Positions 1-5,786 of a DNA stretch of 11,956 nucleotides are shown here, piece after piece. The DNA is taken from the NCBI GenBank assembly GCA_023439185.1, contig JAEXOR010000060.1, forward strand, positions 1 through 11,956. The letters are read 5' to 3'. The notes under the pieces were generated by a model. It ran no database searches. It worked only from the letters and a program-made list of their open reading frames with translations, and had not been told where the DNA came from. This DNA comes from Bacillota bacterium (GTDB lineage Bacteria > Bacillota > Desulfotomaculia > Desulfotomaculales > Desulfallaceae). Both the position numbers and the translations under genes were made by a program. How positions within the stretch are numbered: the first letter of the stretch is position 1; each line of letters starts with the position of its first letter.

Positions 1-160
1 TCAACACTTCAGCTTCCAGTGCGTTAGCCGCTTTCTGGGCCGCCGCTTCTGACTTGGCCTCGATAGTTTTGTAAATCCGTTTACGATGATTCGCGGCATC
101 AAAGCCCGCCGATATTGTGACCTTGTACTTGTTCCCGCCCAAATGCTTTACGCTTGCCAT
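1..160 (-). CDS. Site-specific integrase, N-terminal part (runs off left edge)
   Basis: The first 53 codons of a minus-strand gene are present and the frame is still open at base 1. The start is ATG at 160-158, with an AGGAGG ribosome binding site at about 170-175 inside the 3' end of the upstream gene, so the two genes are translationally coupled with one base between stop and start. The peptide begins MASVKHLGGNKYKVTISAGF and continues with a basic RKRIYKT segment followed by an Ala-rich helix (SEAAAQKAANALEAE). This strand-strand-strand-helix pattern (GNKYKV..., KRIYKT..., EAAAQKAA) is typical of the arm-type DNA-binding (AP2-like) domain at the N-terminus of phage tyrosine integrases. The catalytic domain lies outside the window, so the class is inferred from this domain and its position at the edge of the element. 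Confidence 0.8.
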   Translation of the reverse strand, partial: MASVKHLGGNKYKVTISAGFDAANHRKRIYKTIEAKSEAAAQKAANALEAEVL

Positions 161-161
161 G

Positions 162-1136
162 TTATTTTTCCTCCTTTTTTTCATCATTAATGAGTTTTAT
201 TGTCTTTTTAAATAATTTTTCATAATCCTTAAGTCCATCATCATATAGTTTTTGAACTTTTTTACCAACAGTCCACCTTATTTCCTTGCTTATTTCTCCG
301 CTTTTCTCCATGTCTCTTAAGCCGGCTTTAACCTTTCTTATAGATAGATTAGCCATTGTTGCTTTATGGCGGCATTCTTCTGAACAATAGTTATCTTCTT
401 TATTTATTGCGAGAAAAGGTTTATTACATTTTTTGAAATCACATGTTTTAAGTCTGTTTCCCTGTATGCTTTGTATCAGTTTGAAAAAGCAGTAATTAAT
501 TAAACCTGGGAATAACCAAATTATTTTTGGTAACCCACTAATAATATCGCAATCAATCCTTGGATAGATTTTTTCTATATAAGGATTAGCGATTACATGA
601 AAATCTGAATACAATTTATGAACATCGGTTCCTGGTTTATTGTCTCGGATTTCTTTTGATATAAAAAATGCTTTTTTGTATACTTCTGCTGTGCGTATAA
701 AGTCTCTTAATAATTCAAAATGTATTCTGTAAGTATTGTCATTGTCTTGTCTATACCGAAGGATATTTTGCAAATCCTTATAAGTCTGTTTTTCGTAAAT
801 CAAATAATTGTTTGTTTCAGGCCAAAGACCCAATAATCCATATGTTGATGTAAATTTTTTAATCTCATCAATATTTGCTACATCTAACCGTGCCAATTCT
901 ATTTCTGGGGTTCGCCTTATCTTTTCCTCTGAATTACTCATATCTGCTCTTTTGGGTTGATGGGATTTTTTACCGTCTTTATATCTGGTATCTACCTCAA
1001 AAAGAAGAGGATTATACATTTTCACAGGTGAGTTTTCTTCTGCTACTATAACTTCATATGTCACTGACTGACCCGGGAGAGTTATTTCTCTGATTTCATA
1101 GTTGCAAACAAACCATTTCCCTGCCTCGATTTCCAT
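162..1136 (-). CDS. CGNR-like zinc-finger protein, putative lysogeny-module regulator
   Basis: This 324-residue protein starts at ATG 1136-1134 with a clear AGGAGGG site at 1142-1148. It ends one base before the integrase start, so the two are likely co-transcribed. Residues 232-255 hold a Cys-x4-Cys...Tyr-Cys-x3-Cys cluster (C232, C237, C251, C255) followed by a basic helix (RHKATMANLSIRKVK), which resembles the treble-clef CGNR zinc finger thought to bind DNA. The preceding 230 residues contain no domain I recognise; they are mixed helix with aromatic-rich stretches, and the C-terminus is Lys-rich. The gene is visibly richer in A+T than the plus-strand genes, suggesting separate ancestry. 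It sits where a CI repressor or an ImmA/ImmR-type gene would normally be, so a role in the lysogeny switch is possible. That role is inferred from position only. Confidence 0.6.
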   Translation of the reverse strand: MEIEAGKWFVCNYEIREITLPGQSVTYEVIVAEENSPVKMYNPLLFEVDTRYKDGKKSHQPKRADMSNSEEKIRRTPEIELARLDVANIDEIKKFTSTYGLLGLWPETNNYLIYEKQTYKDLQNILRYRQDNDNTYRIHFELLRDFIRTAEVYKKAFFISKEIRDNKPGTDVHKLYSDFHVIANPYIEKIYPRIDCDIISGLPKIIWLFPGLINYCFFKLIQSIQGNRLKTCDFKKCNKPFLAINKEDNYCSEECRHKATMANLSIRKVKAGLRDMEKSGEISKEIRWTVGKKVQKLYDDGLKDYEKLFKKTIKLINDEKKEEK

Positions 1137-1213
1137 AAAATCCCTCCTGTAAATTATATAAAAATGTTATCTCGATGTTCTTTGTGTAGACCACTTTTCT
1201 ATTTATGAAATCA

Positions 1214-1222
1214 TGATATAAT
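1214..1222 (+). promoter_or_regulatory. Extended -10 promoter for the rightward early operon
   Basis: TGATATAAT matches the extended -10 form (TG, one base, TATAAT at 1217-1222). No good -35 box lies 16-18 bases upstream, which is tolerated by extended -10 promoters. Transcription would begin near 1229 and leave an untranslated leader of about 73 bases before the first gene at 1302. Because the -10 box overlaps the ATG at 1221, that ATG cannot be the start of the first gene. Confidence 0.55.
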
Positions 1223-1238
1223 GTTTACCAACAACGAC

Positions 1239-1268
1239 AATTTAAGTTATTCCTATTTTAATTTAAGT
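1239..1268. repeat. Direct repeat pair AATTTAAGT, possible operator
   Basis: AATTTAAGT occurs at 1239-1247 and again at 1260-1268, exactly 21 bases apart. This is two helical turns, so both copies face the same side of the DNA. They lie just downstream of the extended -10 promoter and upstream of the first rightward gene, a good place for a repressor to block the early operon. The candidate proteins are those encoded at 162-1136 and 1302-1493; the assignment is inference. Confidence 0.35.
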
Positions 1269-1301
1269 AACAACAAAATGTCAAGGAGGGGAGGGGAAAA
1301 T

Positions 1302-1493
1302 ATGTCGGGACGCAATCAAGATATTAAGGAAGCCGTAAAACAAGCTGGTTTGCACCTCTGGCAAGTGGCCGAGGCATACGGGGTTAATGACGGCAACTTT
1401 TCGCGTTTACTAAGGAAGGAGTTAAATGCAGACACAAAATCTCGCATATATGCCATTATTGCCGAGCTGAGCAAGGATAAAAAGGCAAGTTAA
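1302..1493 (+). CDS. Small helix-turn-helix protein, Cro-like position
   Basis: This 63-residue protein starts at ATG 1302, preceded by a strong AAGGAGGGGAGGGG ribosome binding region. A longer reading from ATG 1221 was rejected because that ATG lies in the promoter -10 box. The sequence contains HLWQVAEAYGVNDGNFSRLL, a helix-turn-helix of the lambda-repressor/XRE type: 'WQVAEAYGV' as the first helix, a turn, and 'GNFSRLLR' as the recognition helix. Small proteins of this design are common in Firmicute phages and mobile elements. As the first gene of the rightward operon it occupies the Cro position and may repress the divergent promoters. DNA binding is well supported by the motif; the target is inferred. 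Confidence 0.7.
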   Translation: MSGRNQDIKEAVKQAGLHLWQVAEAYGVNDGNFSRLLRKELNADTKSRIYAIIAELSKDKKAS

Positions 1494-1508
1494 AGAGGAG
1501 GTAAACAA

Positions 1509-2048
1509 TTGAATAACTCCATCCTTGGCGAAGCTATGCCTAAAACTAATCCAAGGAAATCAAGAAGGAAAAGGAAAAACGGTGAACTTGCAAAGTTCAT
1601 AATAATGCTAATGACTAATGAGCGTACCCGAAATAAGACACTGACCGAGATAGCTAATGATTTAGAATGTACACATGAAAACGTTAGGCTTATATTCAAG
1701 AAAATCAAGGAGAATCCCGAGGAAGAAGCCGTTAAGTCCGGGTATGATCCGGAGAAACTTAAAATGGCGCTCATGAAGCGCGAGGAAGTTATCAATACCG
1801 GTGTCCGGTCCTTTTATTCACATTGGCCCGGAAAGAAGTCGGAGTGGCGCGGTCGAGGCGATTGGCCGGCTACAAAGACGGCAACCAAGACAAGTATCAC
1901 AAACAAGGAAATTGCAATGCTATCCATCTACGGGCAAGACAACGAAAACCGAAAGTACGTTGCCCAGGACCGTCAACAACTGGCAGGGATCCCTGCCAGC
2001 ATAGCTTATAAAGACTTCGAAGATACAAGGAGAGTCAAGAACTATTGA
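1509..2048 (+). CDS. HTH-containing hypothetical protein
   Basis: This 179-residue protein starts at TTG 1509, with AGAGGAGG at 1494-1501 placed eight bases upstream and 15 bases after the previous stop. The N-terminus is strongly basic (PKTNPRKSRRKRKNGE). Residues about 25-75 form a predicted helix-turn-helix (KTLTEIANDLECTHENVRLI), typical of proteins that read a sequence through an LxxIAxxLxxxxxxV helix pair. The C-terminal 80 residues match nothing I know and are low in hydrophobics. From 1801 to about 2011 all three forward frames are open, so the true frame of the C-terminus is less certain than that of the N-terminus. A 20-bp perfect palindrome lies inside the coding sequence at 1980-1999. 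Likely an early regulator; function unknown. Confidence 0.55.
   Translation: MNNSILGEAMPKTNPRKSRRKRKNGELAKFIIMLMTNERTRNKTLTEIANDLECTHENVRLIFKKIKENPEEEAVKSGYDPEKLKMALMKREEVINTGVRSFYSHWPGKKSEWRGRGDWPATKTATKTSITNKEIAMLSIYGQDNENRKYVAQDRQQLAGIPASIAYKDFEDTRRVKNY
1980..1999. repeat. 20-bp perfect palindrome inside a coding region
   Basis: CTGGCAGGGATCCCTGCCAG reads the same on both strands with no central gap. It lies near the 3' end of the gene at 1509-2048 and encodes part of LAGIPAS. A symmetric site of this length without a loop is better suited to binding a dimeric protein than to forming an RNA hairpin, but no binding protein is identified. Confidence 0.8.
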
Positions 2049-2051
2049 GTG

Positions 2052-2079
2052 CGGCCAAGTGCAGGCCGTTTTTTATTTT
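2052..2079 (+). terminator. Probable intrinsic terminator after the second HTH gene
   Basis: CGGCC at 2052-2056 pairs with GGCCG at 2064-2068 around a 7-base loop and is followed by a T-rich run at 2069-2079. The stem is only five base pairs, all G-C, so it may attenuate rather than stop transcription into the excisionase-like gene. Confidence 0.45.
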
Positions 2080-2098
2080 ATTGAAAGGAGTGTTCGAA

Positions 2099-2272
2099 AT
2101 GACTTTATTGACAGATAAGGAGTTAAACGAAAAGTTTCCGGCATTATCGGTCTCGACAATCAACAGCCTACGTCGACAAGGCAAGATCCCGCACGTGCAG
2201 TTGCCAGGTGTTCGTCGATATTTTTACAACCTTGAAGCAGTTAGACAATGGCTGGAAAAATGCTCAAAATAA
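2099..2272 (+). CDS. Excisionase-like MerR/HTH_17-type DNA-binding protein
   Basis: This 57-residue protein starts at ATG 2099, with AAAGGAG upstream at good spacing. The frame extends upstream to 2045, but that part lies in the terminator hairpin and has no ribosome binding site. The sequence has the classic small winged-helix excisionase layout: LTDKELNEKFPALSVSTINS as the helix-turn-helix, then RRQGKIPHVQLPGVRRYFY as the wing, and a closing EAVRQWLEK helix. Such proteins bend attachment-site DNA in phage excision or act as small activators. Here it is separated from the integrase by the early regulators, which is common. The fold is well supported; an excisionase role as opposed to a regulator is inferred. 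Confidence 0.75.
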   Translation: MTLLTDKELNEKFPALSVSTINSLRRQGKIPHVQLPGVRRYFYNLEAVRQWLEKCSK

Positions 2273-2275
2273 AAA

Positions 2276-2295
2276 GCCCGCCGGACAGGGCGGGC
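2276..2295 (-). terminator. Hairpin with minus-strand terminator polarity
   Basis: GCCCGCC at 2276-2282 pairs with GGCGGGC at 2289-2295 around a 6-base loop. The run of A bases lies on the left (about 2266-2275), so read on the minus strand the stem is followed by a T tract as in an intrinsic terminator. No minus-strand gene is visible to its right, so it may stop antisense transcription or act as a folded spacer before the primase-like gene. Confidence 0.45.
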
Positions 2296-2315
2296 AAGAG
2301 CAGAGGTGAACAATT

Positions 2316-2930
2316 TTGCACAAAAATATTATATCACAATATGCAGATATATTTCAACTGACGAAAGAAATTCACACTGCGGATGCCGTTCAACGGTTTA
2401 ATATCATGGACCTGACCCAACGTGGCCGGCGGTGGTTGGGAAGGTGCCCGCTCCCAGACCATAACGACAGTAGTCCTTCGTTTTGTGTTTTCTCTGACGG
2501 CGGGTGGCACTGCTTTGGCTGCGGCGAGCACGGCGACGCCGTTGACCTGGTAGCCAGGGTGTACGGACTGAAACCCATCGAGGCGGCGCGGCTGATTGCC
2601 CAGGAGTTCGGTATTCAGGTGGACAAACCATTATCCCTAAAGGAGAAGCGAAAAGCGGTGGAGCGGGCGGGGCAAATTGCCCGGGAGCGGGAAGCGGCCC
2701 GGGCGTTTGAGCAGAAGGTTTATGAGGCACATAAAAGCGTGTCTCTTTTAGTGCGCACCGTAAACCGTGTTTTAGCAAATGGCGGTTTTGAGGCTTACAA
2801 TAACATAAGCGAATGGGTCCACCGCTTGCCGGAGCTGGAATACATCGCCGACTCGCTGCTCCATAGGGATATCGAAATCCAAGCGGTGGCGCTGCTGCAG
2901 TGGAGGGTGAACTACGCATGGGCGAATTAA
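2316..2930 (+). CDS. CHC2 zinc-finger primase-like protein without a catalytic domain
   Basis: This 204-residue protein starts at TTG 2316, with AGAGGTG eight bases upstream. Residues about 35-100 are the DnaG-type zinc-binding domain: Cys44-Pro and His49 (CPLPDH), then C66-x2-C69 in WHCFGCGEHGDAVDLV, followed by the helical tail IEAARLIAQEFG. In primases this domain recognises the template start site. After it come about 100 residues rich in Lys, Arg, Glu and Ala, probably coiled, with no TOPRIM or other nucleotidyl-transfer motifs visible. It overlaps the following helicase gene by 13 bases, so the two are translated together and probably act together at the origin. The partner that would supply primer synthesis, phage or host, is not evident. 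Confidence 0.8.
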   Translation: MHKNIISQYADIFQLTKEIHTADAVQRFNIMDLTQRGRRWLGRCPLPDHNDSSPSFCVFSDGGWHCFGCGEHGDAVDLVARVYGLKPIEAARLIAQEFGIQVDKPLSLKEKRKAVERAGQIAREREAARAFEQKVYEAHKSVSLLVRTVNRVLANGGFEAYNNISEWVHRLPELEYIADSLLHRDIEIQAVALLQWRVNYAWAN

Positions 2931-4372
2931 ACAAAGGCCAAAAACTGCTGCAGTTTGCACAGGATAACCCGGAATTTAAGCAACTTCTTTCTACGAAGGA
3001 GGATATACAGGAACAGCCATTGCCGGACGCCGGGGAAATGAACCTGTCCGATTTGGGAAATGCCCGGCGGCTGATATATCGATACGGCAAGCATTTGCGT
3101 TTTTGTCATGCCTGGGGTCGATGGCTTGTGTATGACCGTAGCCGCTGGGCAGTGGACGAAACGGAAAATATAACACGGTTTGCAAAGAAAACGGTCAGGG
3201 GTATTTATGAGGAAGCATCAGCAGCAATCACTGATGGTTTGAGGAAAGACTTAGCTCGTCATGCTATTCGCTCCGAGTCCGAGGCCCGTATTAGGGCAAT
3301 GATTGCGCTGGCCGAATCGGAACCGGGCGTTCCGGTGGTGCCGGTGCAGCTTGATAATAGCCCATGGCTGTTTAACTGTCTTAATGGGACCATTGATTTA
3401 AAGACGGGGGAATTGCATAGTCATAAACTTTTTGATTACATAACGAAGCAAGCTCCAGTGGAATATGAACCCGATGCAGAATGCCCAACCTGGACGGAGT
3501 TTTTAAGCCAGGTGATGGACGGCAACGAGCAGTTAATTCGGTTTTTGCAGAAAGCAAGCGGTTACAGTCTGAGCGGTGATATCTCCGAGCATACTTTATT
3601 TTTTCTTCATGGTGGCGGCGCAAATGGCAAATCAACGTTTTTAAATACCTTGCTTTTTTTAATGGGTGACTATGCAACACAAGCAGAACCAGAGCTTTTA
3701 TTAAGCCGGGGCAACAATGTGCACCCCACAGGTCTTGCCGATTTACAGGGGCGCAGGCTTGCTGTGTGTAACGAGATTGAAGCTGGCCGCCGGATGGCCG
3801 AATCCCTGGTTAAAGTTCTGACCGGCGGAGATAGAATTAAAGCCAGGAAGATGCGGCAGGACTTTTTTGAATTTGCTCCTTCTCACAAGATATGGTTAGC
3901 GGCCAACCACAAGCCAGTAGTGCGCGGAACGGATCATGCCATCTGGCGGCGCATTCGGCTGGTGCCTTTTACGGTGACTATCCCTGAGGAACAACGCGAC
4001 AAGCACCTGTTTGAAAAGCTAAAGCAGGAACTACCCGGCATTTTGACTTGGGCTGTAAAGGGGTGCTTATTATGGCAGCAGGAGGGGTTAAACCCACCTG
4101 ACGCAGTGAAGGCAGCGACCGAAAGTTATAGGGCTGAGATGGATGTTACCGCAGCGTTCATTGATGAATGTTGTATTATAAAGGACTTTGCGAAAACAGC
4201 AGCCGGCGATTTATATAAAGCTTATACTGAATGGTGCAACGAAAACGGGGAGCGATCCGAAAGCCAGAAAGCATTTGGCATGCGGTTAACCGAAAGAGGG
4301 TTTACCCGGATGCGTGGAACAGGTGGTAGGTATTTTTGGGAAGGCATTGGATTAGTGAACGATGAACGATAG
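2918..4372 (+). CDS. D5/P4-type superfamily 3 replicative helicase
   Basis: This 484-residue protein starts at ATG 2918, preceded by GGAGGGTGA; an upstream GTG at 2900 is in frame but has no good site. Residues about 140-190 contain the D5 N-terminal signature (SPWLFNCLNGTIDLKTGEL). The SF3 ATPase follows: Walker A GGGANGKST at 232-240, a Walker B-like LAVCNEIE at 281-288, and sensor motif WLAANHKP at 326-333 with an arginine pair in IWRRIR (R344, R345). The C-terminus resembles the winged helix that binds origin DNA (AAGDLYKAYTEWCNENG). SF3 enzymes of this type assemble as hexamers on the phage origin and unwind it. An AT-rich repeat region immediately downstream is a candidate for that origin. 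Family assignment is confident. Confidence 0.93.
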   Translation: MGELNKGQKLLQFAQDNPEFKQLLSTKEDIQEQPLPDAGEMNLSDLGNARRLIYRYGKHLRFCHAWGRWLVYDRSRWAVDETENITRFAKKTVRGIYEEASAAITDGLRKDLARHAIRSESEARIRAMIALAESEPGVPVVPVQLDNSPWLFNCLNGTIDLKTGELHSHKLFDYITKQAPVEYEPDAECPTWTEFLSQVMDGNEQLIRFLQKASGYSLSGDISEHTLFFLHGGGANGKSTFLNTLLFLMGDYATQAEPELLLSRGNNVHPTGLADLQGRRLAVCNEIEAGRRMAESLVKVLTGGDRIKARKMRQDFFEFAPSHKIWLAANHKPVVRGTDHAIWRRIRLVPFTVTIPEEQRDKHLFEKLKQELPGILTWAVKGCLLWQQEGLNPPDAVKAATESYRAEMDVTAAFIDECCIIKDFAKTAAGDLYKAYTEWCNENGERSESQKAFGMRLTERGFTRMRGTGGRYFWEGIGLVNDER

Positions 4373-4458
4373 TGAACCAAAATCCGCTATAACCTATATA
4401 GAAAATATTTAGTTTTGTTTATATAGAAATAAGGTTCACTATGGTTCAAAGGGTCACT
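4355..4458. other. Candidate replication origin: iterons flanking an AT-rich core
   Basis: Three TGAAC elements run rightward at 4356-4360, 4363-4367 and 4373-4377. Two GTTCA elements in the opposite orientation lie at 4434-4438 and 4444-4448, with a degenerate third (GGTCACT) at 4452-4458. The innermost copies form an 8-bp inverted repeat, AGTGAACC at 4371-4378 with GGTTCACT at 4433-4440. The 54 bases between them are about 81 percent A+T and contain TATATAGAAA twice (4395-4404 and 4420-4429). Repeats around an easily melted core directly after the helicase gene fit an SF3 helicase origin. This is inference from layout. Confidence 0.45.
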
Positions 4459-4482
4459 AAACAGGGCTAAAAATTAACGATA

Positions 4483-4499
4483 ACGGTTTAACAAACCGT
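4483..4499. repeat. Inverted repeat ACGGTTT/AAACCGT
   Basis: ACGGTTT at 4483-4489 and AAACCGT at 4493-4499 are perfect inverted copies three bases apart, without a T tract. It could be an operator or part of the origin region. Nearby, GGCGACAG is directly repeated at 4557-4564 and 4569-4576. Confidence 0.5.
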
Positions 4500-4513
4500 A
4501 GGAGCAGCGAAGG

Positions 4514-4556
4514 AAAGCCTTATAATTAGCGGCTTTTGACGGTGCTTTTTTATTTT
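4514..4556 (+). terminator. Probable intrinsic terminator of the early/replication operon
   Basis: AAAGCC at 4514-4519 pairs with GGCTTT at 4531-4536 around an 11-base loop, and AGCA just upstream could pair with TGCT near 4543 to lengthen the stem. A T-rich run follows at about 4546-4556. The hairpin is imperfect, but no other terminator lies between the helicase and the next gene. Confidence 0.45.
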
Positions 4557-4625
4557 GGCGACAGAATAGGCGACAGTAAGGTGAAATTTTAACCTTGAAA
4601 GAGGGTAAAAAGGTGGTGCAATGTT

Positions 4626-5015
4626 TTGGGCCAAAAGGGTGAAAAACTGTCACGAAAACAAGAGGATGCGATTATTGCGCTGCTTTCAGCCCCGACACTA
4701 GAAGAAGCGGCCAAGGCAACCGGAATCACCTATATTACATTGTGGCGCTGGATGCAGAAACCGGAGTTTGTGGAGAGTTACAGAAACGCCAGGGTTGAGG
4801 CTGTGAGACAGGCCGTATCTCGTTTAAGTAAGGTATGCAGCGAGGCGGTTGACGTTCTCCGGGGGATTATGACTGACCCCGAAGCCCCTTCGTCCTCCCG
4901 GGTGACGGCAGCAAAAACAATACTGGACGGTGCCTTCAAGGGTATTGAGTTGGATGATTTGGCGGCTAGGATTGAAACCCTAGAGAAAACCTTAGAGGAA
5001 AGGGGTGCCGGGTAA
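4626..5015 (+). CDS. phBC6A51-type helix-turn-helix protein
   Basis: This 129-residue protein starts at TTG 4626, with AAAGGTGG nine bases upstream. An ATG at 4621 is out of frame and opens only a short reading frame. The N-terminal half is a helix-turn-helix (LEEAAKATGITYITLWRWMQ) followed by PEFVESYRNAR, the signature of the phBC6A51-type phage HTH family, which also resembles terminase small subunits. The second half has a helical repeat (AVSRLSKVCSEAVDVLRGIM, then SSRVTAAKTILDGAF) and ends in a short coiled coil (LDDLAARIETLEKTLEE), probably for dimerisation. It overlaps the next gene by one base (TAATG). Family members occur widely in Firmicute mobile elements, and their exact job is unknown. 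DNA binding is likely. Confidence 0.7.
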   Translation: MGQKGEKLSRKQEDAIIALLSAPTLEEAAKATGITYITLWRWMQKPEFVESYRNARVEAVRQAVSRLSKVCSEAVDVLRGIMTDPEAPSSSRVTAAKTILDGAFKGIELDDLAARIETLEKTLEERGAG

Positions 5016-5245
5016 TGGGTATTAAGGCCAGGGTATTAAGGGTTGAAGGTAATATAAAGAAAAGTAAACCACAACATGACAAAATTGCTTTAGTGTTCAC
5101 CAATGAAGCAGCCGGAACAATGGAAATCCATGCCGGGAATGATATTTTATTTTCCGGGTCCATCAAGGAAGGCAACAAGTATATGAAAAATATAAACTTC
5201 CCCGCCGTCCTCTTACCTGGTTATGATCCGAGGTGGTGCGCCTAA
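5015..5245 (+). CDS. Small hypothetical protein, first of a tandem paralogue pair
   Basis: This 76-residue protein starts at ATG 5015, overlapping the previous stop by one base (TAATG), with AGGGGTG just upstream. I do not recognise the family. It begins with a basic MGIKARVLRVEGNIKKSK segment, has a central TMEIHAGNDILFSGSIKEG block, and ends with a Trp-Cys pair. The next gene repeats the same design: the N-terminal basic helix, TMEI, and LFSGSIKEG are shared, about a third or more identical by eye. The LFSGSIKEG-encoding DNA at about 5151-5172 also matches degenerate repeats at 5787-5919. The small size and one-base overlaps on both sides suggest a unit translated together with the HTH gene. 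Confidence 0.6.
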   Translation: MGIKARVLRVEGNIKKSKPQHDKIALVFTNEAAGTMEIHAGNDILFSGSIKEGNKYMKNINFPAVLLPGYDPRWCA

Positions 5246-5481
5246 TGAACATCAGAACGAGATTAGTGAAGGTTGAAAACAACATAAAGGAAAGCAAGAA
5301 AAAGCAATCTGACCAAGTTCTTTTTGCCGATAAAAACATTGCGGCTGACACAATGGAGATTTATGGCCCCGGCCCCCGGCAGCTATTTTCCGGGTCCATA
5401 AAGGAAGGAGAAAAATTCCTCAAGAGCATAGAGTATTCGCTCTGCATAATTGATGATATACCAGATACGAGGTGTGGCTAA
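5245..5481 (+). CDS. Small hypothetical protein, second paralogue
   Basis: This 78-residue protein starts at ATG 5245, overlapping the previous stop (TAATG), with GAGGTGG eight bases upstream; a GTG at 5233 is in frame but lies in that ribosome binding region. It aligns along its length with the preceding protein: MNIRTRLVKVENNIKESK against MGIKARVLRVEGNIKKSK, TMEIY against TMEIH, and an identical LFSGSIKEG. It differs by a short Gly/Pro insertion before that block (GPGPRQ) and by its C-terminus. The pair therefore arose by tandem duplication. Function unknown; there is no signal peptide or membrane segment. Confidence 0.6.
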   Translation: MNIRTRLVKVENNIKESKKKQSDQVLFADKNIAADTMEIYGPGPRQLFSGSIKEGEKFLKSIEYSLCIIDDIPDTRCG

Positions 5482-5735
5482 CGAAGGCATTAACTAAAAG
5501 AGTAAAACAACTTGAAAAACAGGCCAAGCCAAAACAGGAAGAAGAGCACCTACAAAACCTATCCCCACAGGAGCGCAAGGAAAGAATCAGGTATTTCCTA
5601 GATAAAATGACAGATGAAGAAATCGCCGCATTTGAGAAAAAGCATGGATTTACAGTGGATTACATAAAATCAATTTTGACTCCTGCGGCTAATGCCGTTA
5701 GTCAACACATAATAGGTGCAAAACTTTACACTTAA
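5472..5735 (+). CDS. Small coiled-coil hypothetical protein with an unusual start
   Basis: The reading frame is 87 residues from GTG 5472, which overlaps the 3' end of the previous gene. The sequence is mainly charged helix: a basic KALTKRVKQLEKQAKPKQ, then LSPQERKERIRYFLDKMTDEEIAAFEKKHGF. The first part resembles the N-terminus of the two paralogues upstream. At the position matching their TAATG overlap the sequence is TAACG, so the ancestral ATG may have become ACG at 5481. GTG 5472 is the nearest standard start but has only a weak ribosome binding site, because the GAGGTG motif overlaps it. Either GTG 5472 or ACG 5481 could be used, or the gene may be weakly expressed. Function unknown. 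Confidence 0.5.
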   Translation: MWLTKALTKRVKQLEKQAKPKQEEEHLQNLSPQERKERIRYFLDKMTDEEIAAFEKKHGFTVDYIKSILTPAANAVSQHIIGAKLYT

Positions 5736-5786
5736 AAAGCAAAGGCCGGGAAAAGTTTCTTTACACCATTACGCGCGCGAATGAGT

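Noticed and set aside
1153..1158. TATAAT on the minus strand as the promoter of the zinc-finger/integrase genes
   Set aside because: Transcription would start at about 1146, inside the ribosome binding site at 1142-1148, and there is no -35 box; a promoter further upstream is more likely, but I could not identify one.
2404..3090. Minus-strand 228-codon open frame opposite the primase and helicase genes
   Set aside because: It lies antisense to genes with clear CHC2 and SF3 motifs, has a Pro/Arg/Ser-rich composition typical of a shadow frame, and shows no recognisable domain.
4626..5015. Terminase small subunit
   Set aside because: The HTH plus helical repeat is similar, but no large subunit follows and the layout fits the phBC6A51-type HTH family better.
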